Source of the DNA: CAG-217 sp963638105
GTDB lineage: Bacteria; Bacillota; Clostridia; Oscillospirales; Acutalibacteraceae
Reading direction: 5' to 3'
Length of the DNA: 26,831 nt
Assembly: GCA_963638105.1 (NCBI GenBank)
Contig: CAVHPP010000023.1
Location: 1-26,831 of the forward strand
Positions within the stretch are counted from its first letter, which is position 1; every line of letters begins with the position of its first letter. Positions 23,944 to 26,831 of the stretch are shown here, piece after piece. Under the pieces are notes generated by a model that was given only the letters and a program-made list of their open reading frames with translations, had not been told where the DNA came from and did no database searches. The position numbers were made by a program, and so were the translations under genes.

Positions 23944-24023
23944 ATGACATATCGTTACTCTTACTCGCATTATACCACGAATGTCGTTGCTTTGCAACAC
24001 GGTAATAACGAATTGTCGTTATT
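23944..24023. promoter_or_regulatory. three operator-like sites with 32-bp spacing
   Basis: TCGTT occurs at 23952, 23984 and 24016, exactly 32 bp apart. The second and third are inverted repeats: ACGA-ATG-TCGT (23977-23987) and AATAACGA-ATTG-TCGTTATT (24004-24023). The first has only one clear half. They lie between the divergent restriction-modification and XRE genes, so they are likely binding sites for the XRE protein. Confidence 0.55.
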
Positions 24024-24037
24024 ATTGTTGACTTGTG

Positions 24038-24066
24038 TTGAGCATTGTAACGGCAACCTTTATAAT
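24038..24066 (+). promoter_or_regulatory. SigA promoter TTGAGC-17-TATAAT for the XRE gene
   Basis: TTGAGC (24038-24043) and a perfect TATAAT (24061-24066) are 17 bp apart, 31 bp before the start codon. The last operator-like site ends 15 bp upstream of the -35. Confidence 0.75.
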
Positions 24067-24097
24067 AGGAATTGTGAAAATAAAAAAGGTGGTCGTT

Positions 24098-24421
24098 ATG
24101 GCAAATCGTAGTATAGATGAGGAAAATGTTAAAATAGGCAGGATGTTGCAGGAGGCAAGGGAGAGCCATGGCGTTTTGCAGTCCGAATTGTGTAAAGTAA
24201 CTGGTCTTACGAAAAATCATATTTCTGCAGTTGAACGTGGCGTATCAAAAGCCAGCATTCGTATGTTAATTGGATACTGTGATCAGATCGGAATTACACC
24301 AAACGATGTTTTGGGTTATAGTGAACGCAACTTGATACCAGAATTGCAGACGCTACTGAGTCATATGAATGATGAACAACAAAAACGCATTGTGGAGATT
24401 ATCAAATTGATGACCAAATAA
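24098..24421 (+). CDS. XRE-family helix-turn-helix regulator
   Basis: The 107-residue protein has an HTH_3 domain at about residues 12-68: IGRMLQEARESHG, then the turn LQSELCKVTGLTKNHISAVERG, then a supporting helix. The C-terminal part (70-107) is helical and probably dimerises. Its position, divergent from a restriction-modification gene with palindromes between them, fits a controller (C) protein or repressor that sets expression of the cassette. The ATG at 24098 follows AAGGTGG (24086-24092); the longer upstream frame overlaps the -10 and is not used. Whether it activates or represses cannot be read from the sequence. Confidence 0.88.
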   Translation: MANRSIDEENVKIGRMLQEARESHGVLQSELCKVTGLTKNHISAVERGVSKASIRMLIGYCDQIGITPNDVLGYSERNLIPELQTLLSHMNDEQQKRIVEIIKLMTK

Positions 24422-24474
24422 AAGACGACTAAATGAAGAATTATTACTGCTGTATAGAATACAAAATGCAAGAA

Positions 24475-24511
24475 CACCCCGGAGAGTGTATGCTCTCCGG
24501 GGTGCTTTTTT
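24475..24511. terminator. strong intrinsic terminator
   Basis: A 12-bp stem, CACCCCGGAGAG / CTCTCCGGGGTG (24475-24486, 24493-24504), is followed by C and TTTTTT. It ends the XRE transcript. On the minus strand, after cotJB, the hairpin is present but the T-tract is weak. Confidence 0.9.
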
Positions 24512-24534
24512 GTTCGGCGATGATCGTAACTTCC

Positions 24535-24786
24535 TTACTCGTCCGTATCAAAGCCGGCATCCCAAGGCCAGGGGTCTTGGAGCCAGGCGTCGCTGTTGGT
24601 GCCGTTTAAGGTCAGGGGGCCAAAGCGGGCCTCGTACTCCTTGGCCAGGGTATCGTATTTTTCTTTATAGGCGTTATAGAGCGCCGTGGCGTCCGGGCAG
24701 TTGGGGTGGGTGTCCAGAAATTCCCGCATTTCCCACATAGCGAACTGCATGGCGGACAGGCGGCGCAGCAATTTGTCTTTCTTCAC
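24535..24786 (-). CDS. cotJB: spore coat protein CotJB
   Basis: The 83-residue protein shows the CotJB signature, with LLRRLSAMQFAMWEMREFLDTHP near the N-terminus and an acidic, Trp-rich end (DAWLQDPWPWD). CotJ proteins are made in the mother cell and build into the inner spore coat. The start is GTG at 24786, overlapping the cotJA stop as GTGA, with AGGAGGG about eight bases upstream; a longer ATG frame would run into cotJA. No cotJC gene follows, although the three usually form one operon. Confidence 0.9.
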   Translation of the reverse strand: MKKDKLLRRLSAMQFAMWEMREFLDTHPNCPDATALYNAYKEKYDTLAKEYEARFGPLTLNGTNSDAWLQDPWPWDAGFDTDE

Positions 24787-25007
24787 TTGGCGCTCCCTCC
24801 TAAAAAGACTTTGTTCAAGGCGGGGAACAGGGTGCCGCATTGCAGCGCTTTGTCCTCATCGTAGGTGATTATATCCGTTTGCAGCGGCACATAGGCCATG
24901 GTCACGGCAGCGTCCTTTGGTAGCGGGGGCCGATTGTCGCAGGCGTCCTTTGCCGCAGACTCTTTTTTTAAGAAAGAGGGGTTAAAAAGCTCCTCGTATT
25001 TCTCCAT
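24783..25007 (-). CDS. cotJA: spore coat-associated protein CotJA
   Basis: The 74-residue protein has the CotJA core MAYVPLQTDIITYDEDKALQ followed by CGTLFPALNKVFLGG. It is needed with CotJB and CotJC in the coat of Bacillus and Clostridia spores and marks this organism as a probable spore former. AAAGGAGAG stands seven bases before the ATG. Its stop codon overlaps the start of cotJB by four bases, which implies coupled translation. A CATAGAATA mother-cell-type -10 lies just upstream (25028-25036). Confidence 0.92.
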   Translation of the reverse strand: MEKYEELFNPSFLKKESAAKDACDNRPPLPKDAAVTMAYVPLQTDIITYDEDKALQCGTLFPALNKVFLGGSAK

Positions 25008-25027
25008 AATGAACTCTCCTTTCTCAC

Positions 25028-25036
25028 TATTCTATG
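25028..25036 (-). promoter_or_regulatory. possible sporulation (SigK/SigE-type) -10 element
   Basis: On the minus strand CATAGAATA fits CATAnnnTA, with AC 16 bp upstream as in SigK promoters. The predicted start would fall right at the ribosome binding site, leaving almost no leader, so the match may be accidental. Confidence 0.3.
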
Positions 25037-25202
25037 CTGTTTTCAGGCGGGCGTGCACAGTTGCGCGCACCGGTGGGCGGCATAGAATGATAGGGGAGTT
25101 TTTTTCTCTCCCTTTGATTAAATTCTTGCAGATCCGGCTATCCTATGCATGACGGGAGTGCGGCCGCACCCGGGTCTGAATTTGCATACGAGGGTGATAA
25201 AA

Positions 25203-25544
25203 GTGCTTGTAAAGCGCGGAGAAATTTATTACGCGGACTTAAGCCCGGTGGTGGGCTCAGAGCAGGGGGGCGTGCGCCCGGTGCTCATTGTACAAAACGA
25301 TGTGGGCAACAAATACTCGCCCACGGTGATCGCTGCCGCCATTACCTCCCAGCACGACAAAAGCCGCCTGCCCACCCATATTGAGGTGAACGCCGGCAGC
25401 TGCGGGTTAGCCCGGGACAGCGTGGTGCTGCTGGAGCAGGTGCGCACCATTGACAAACGCCGCCTAAAGGAGCGTATGGGCGCGCTGGACGGTCAGGATA
25501 TGGGCAAGGTGGACCACGCCATTTCTGTGTCCTTTGGGTTGTAG
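25203..25544 (+). CDS. MazF/PemK-type endoribonuclease toxin (no antitoxin gene adjacent)
   Basis: The 113-residue protein matches MazF/NdoA. It has RGEIYYADLSPVVGSEQGGVRP at the N-terminus, with the catalytic R25, and AAAITSQ with T48; both positions agree with Bacillus MazF. The family cuts mRNA at short sequence motifs and is normally held inactive by a MazE-like antitoxin encoded directly upstream. Here the 195 bp upstream contain no such gene. The start is GTG at 25203, with AGGGTGA (25191-25197) five bases before it; the upstream ATG at 25149 lacks a site. A perfect 12-bp palindrome, GTGCGGCCGCAC (25158-25169), lies before the RBS. Confidence 0.88.
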   Translation: MLVKRGEIYYADLSPVVGSEQGGVRPVLIVQNDVGNKYSPTVIAAAITSQHDKSRLPTHIEVNAGSCGLARDSVVLLEQVRTIDKRRLKERMGALDGQDMGKVDHAISVSFGL

Positions 25545-25581
25545 CTTTTGCACATCGGCTCTTTCTTTTTGCCGCTTTTTG

Positions 25582-25590
25582 TGTTATACT
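25582..25590 (+). promoter_or_regulatory. extended -10 promoter for dut
   Basis: TGTTATACT (25582-25590) is an extended -10 (TGn before TATACT) 28 bp before the dut start. The -35 (TTTCTT region near 25562) is poor. Confidence 0.5.
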
Positions 25591-25618
25591 GAGAGCAGAA
25601 ACGCAAAGGAGAACGGAT

Positions 25619-26131
25619 ATGCAAAAGATCGCCAAGTTTGAAAAAGTAAGTTTTGACCGGTTCCAAAAGGACTGGCTAAAGGCGTTCCCGGAGACGGAGA
25701 ATGTGCAGGCTGTCTATGACAGTATCGTGCTGCCCCAGCGTGCCACCGCCGGGTCTGCCGGATATGATTTTTATGTGCCCGCTGCGGTAACCTTCCCCAA
25801 GGACGCCTCTGTGCTGGTGCCCACCGGCATTCGCGCCCGAATGGCGGAGGGCTGGGTGCTGGCGATCTTTCCCCGCTCCGGTCTGGGCTTTAAGCATCGG
25901 ATCGGGCTGGACAATACCGTTGGCATTATTGATGCCGATTATTACGGCTCCTCCAACGAGGGCCACATTATGATCAAAATGAGCTGCACCGCTCACGATG
26001 CGGGCCACAGCGCCACGGTAGCCGCCGGCGATGGCTTTGCCCAGGGGATTTTTCTGCCCTTTGGGATCACGGAGGACGACGCCGCCGACGGGGTGCGGGA
26101 CGGCGGATTTGGTTCCACCACAAAAAAATAA
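25619..26131 (+). CDS. dut: dUTP diphosphatase (dUTPase)
   Basis: The 170-residue trimeric dUTPase has all five motifs in order: AGYDFYV (47-53), PRSGLG (85-90), GLDNTVGIIDADYYG (96-110, catalytic D105), GDGFAQGIFLPF (137-148) and GGFGSTTKK (162-170, the flexible C-terminal arm). It hydrolyses dUTP to dUMP and pyrophosphate, keeping uracil out of DNA and feeding thymidylate synthesis. An N-terminal stretch of ~30 residues before motif 1 is longer than in the shortest bacterial forms. AAAGGAG lies about seven bases before the ATG. The gene is transcribed alone between its own promoter and a terminator. Confidence 0.94.
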   Translation: MQKIAKFEKVSFDRFQKDWLKAFPETENVQAVYDSIVLPQRATAGSAGYDFYVPAAVTFPKDASVLVPTGIRARMAEGWVLAIFPRSGLGFKHRIGLDNTVGIIDADYYGSSNEGHIMIKMSCTAHDAGHSATVAAGDGFAQGIFLPFGITEDDAADGVRDGGFGSTTKK

Positions 26132-26144
26132 ATCACGCACAAAC

Positions 26145-26177
26145 GGCCGTGTGCCCACGCACGCGGCCTGTATTTTT
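26145..26177 (+). terminator. intrinsic terminator after dut
   Basis: A 10-bp stem, GGCCGTGTGC / GCACGCGGCC (26145-26154, 26159-26168, one T-G pair), with loop CCAC is followed by TGTATTTTT. It stands 13 bp after the dut stop. Confidence 0.85.
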
Positions 26178-26188
26178 GCAAAAGAAAA

Positions 26189-26216
26189 GGGCTTGAGATC
26201 TTCAAATCTCAAGCCC
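26189..26216 (-). terminator. intrinsic terminator after the ABC ATPase gene
   Basis: An 11-bp perfect stem, GGGCTTGAGAT / ATCTCAAGCCC, with a 6-nt loop. On the minus strand it is followed by CTTTTCTTTTGC (complement of 26177-26188), a U-rich tail. It also has TCTTT on the plus side. Confidence 0.85.
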
Positions 26217-26233
26217 TCTTTGTCTGTTGTCTA

Positions 26234-26830
26234 TTAGCCCTGGTCGATGGGGTTGGCGTTGTCCTTCTTGGACTCGCGGCCGTATTTTTCCTCAAAGCCG
26301 GGATTGATGTAGTCCTCCACGATCTTGCCGTCGCGGATACGCACCACCCGTTCCGCCTCCATGGCGATCTCATTATCATGGGTGATGACCACCACGGTGC
26401 GGCCCTCGTCCTTCAATTTATGGAGAATGGCCATAACCTCTTTGGTGGACTTGGTGTCCAGGTTGCCGGTGGGCTCATCGGCCAAAATAACCGGAGGCGC
26501 TGCGGCAATGGCGCGAGCCACAGCCACACGCTGCTGCTGTCCGCCGCTCATTTCCGCCGGCAGGTGGTGCATACGCTTATCCAGTCCCACGCGAGCCAGG
26601 GCTTTCTCGGCGATCTCTCGCCGCTCCTGGCGCCCCATTCCTCTGTATACCAGCGGCAGCTCCACATTCTCAACGGCGGTCAGGGAGGAGATCAGGTTGA
26701 ACCCCTGGAAGATAAAGCCGATCTGCTCATTGCGGATCACGCTCATCTGGTCGTCGGTCAGATCCTCTACCAGATTGCCGTTGATGTAATACTCCCCGCA
26801 CCCCAGTCCGCTGACATACAGCCGTGCCGT
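26234..26830 (-). CDS. ABC transporter ATP-binding protein (LolD/MacB type), 5' part outside window
   Basis: About 198 residues are present and the frame runs on past the window edge. The visible part includes the strand EYYINGNLVEDL, the Q-loop GFIFQGFNL, the ABC signature MSGGQQQRVAVARA, Walker B VILADEPTGNLD and the H-loop His in VITHD. Walker A lies beyond the edge. The DEPTGNLD and FIFQxFNL pattern is that of the MacB/LolD/FtsE-like export group, whose partners are usually large permeases encoded next to it; none is seen here because the gene is cut. The Gly-rich NPIDQG end is polar. An internal ATG at 26746 is not the start, because the conserved segment continues upstream of it. Confidence 0.92.
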   Translation of the reverse strand, partial: TARLYVSGLGCGEYYINGNLVEDLTDDQMSVIRNEQIGFIFQGFNLISSLTAVENVELPLVYRGMGRQERREIAEKALARVGLDKRMHHLPAEMSGGQQQRVAVARAIAAAPPVILADEPTGNLDTKSTKEVMAILHKLKDEGRTVVVITHDNEIAMEAERVVRIRDGKIVEDYINPGFEEKYGRESKKDNANPIDQG

Positions 26831-26831
26831 G

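Noticed and set aside
24035..24097. Longer start for the XRE regulator
   Set aside because: It would begin upstream of its own -10 element and lacks a ribosome binding site; AAGGTGG supports 24098.
21300..24474. Prophage or transposon carrying the restriction-modification cassette
   Set aside because: No integrase, transposase, phage structural gene or terminal repeat is visible; only the base composition suggests transfer.

Overview
The window looks like a chromosomal segment of a spore-forming, gut-associated member of the Clostridia (Oscillospiraceae/Ruminococcaceae-like). The evidence is a Firmicutes-type rRNA end, strong AGGAGG ribosome binding sites, SigA promoters with 17-bp spacers, the spore-coat genes cotJA/cotJB, a bile salt hydrolase-type gene, BspA-type leucine-rich repeat surface proteins, a dockerin module, and small families (DUF4085, DUF6440, DUF5596-like acyltransferase) typical of this group. 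No species is claimed.

Layout. 1-900: the 3' end of an rRNA operon in the unusual order 23S, tRNA-Lys(CUU), tRNA-Glu(CUC), 5S, closed by terminators. 934-1660: a well-formed promoter, a long rod-like hairpin ending in an intrinsic terminator (candidate small RNA or leader), then an AT-rich multi-pass membrane protein. 1704-3635: a microbial PARG-like protein, a frameshifted cytidine deaminase-family gene and a GNAT acetyltransferase, interspersed with short palindromic repeats. 3821-4360 (-): a small secreted protein.

4592-15132 is the most distinctive region. An ECF sigma factor is followed by a transmembrane anti-sigma-like protein whose outer part is a Thr/Pro-rich linker, an Ig-like domain and BspA leucine-rich repeats. 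Next comes a 1602-residue secreted BspA-repeat protein ending in a dockerin, then a GH18-type lipoprotein with its own promoter. A second ECF sigma/anti-sigma pair converges on this cluster from the other strand. The two anti-sigma-like proteins share a cytoplasmic motif and a motif just outside the membrane. This suggests related surface-signalling modules controlling cell-surface proteins; that role is inference.

15383-18424: divergent bile salt hydrolase-family and FliB-like genes, then a ROK kinase. 18633-21290: a compact four-gene operon (single-pass membrane protein, acyltransferase, DUF4085, DUF6440). 21383-24421: an AT-rich, probably acquired restriction-modification cassette (single-chain methyltransferase/nuclease interrupted by an assembly gap, a 53-residue ribbon-helix-helix-like protein, a divergent XRE regulator) with three operator-like sites exactly 32 bp apart. 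24535-26830: cotJA-cotJB, a solitary MazF-type toxin, dUTPase, and the 3' part of an ABC-transporter ATPase gene that runs off the window end.
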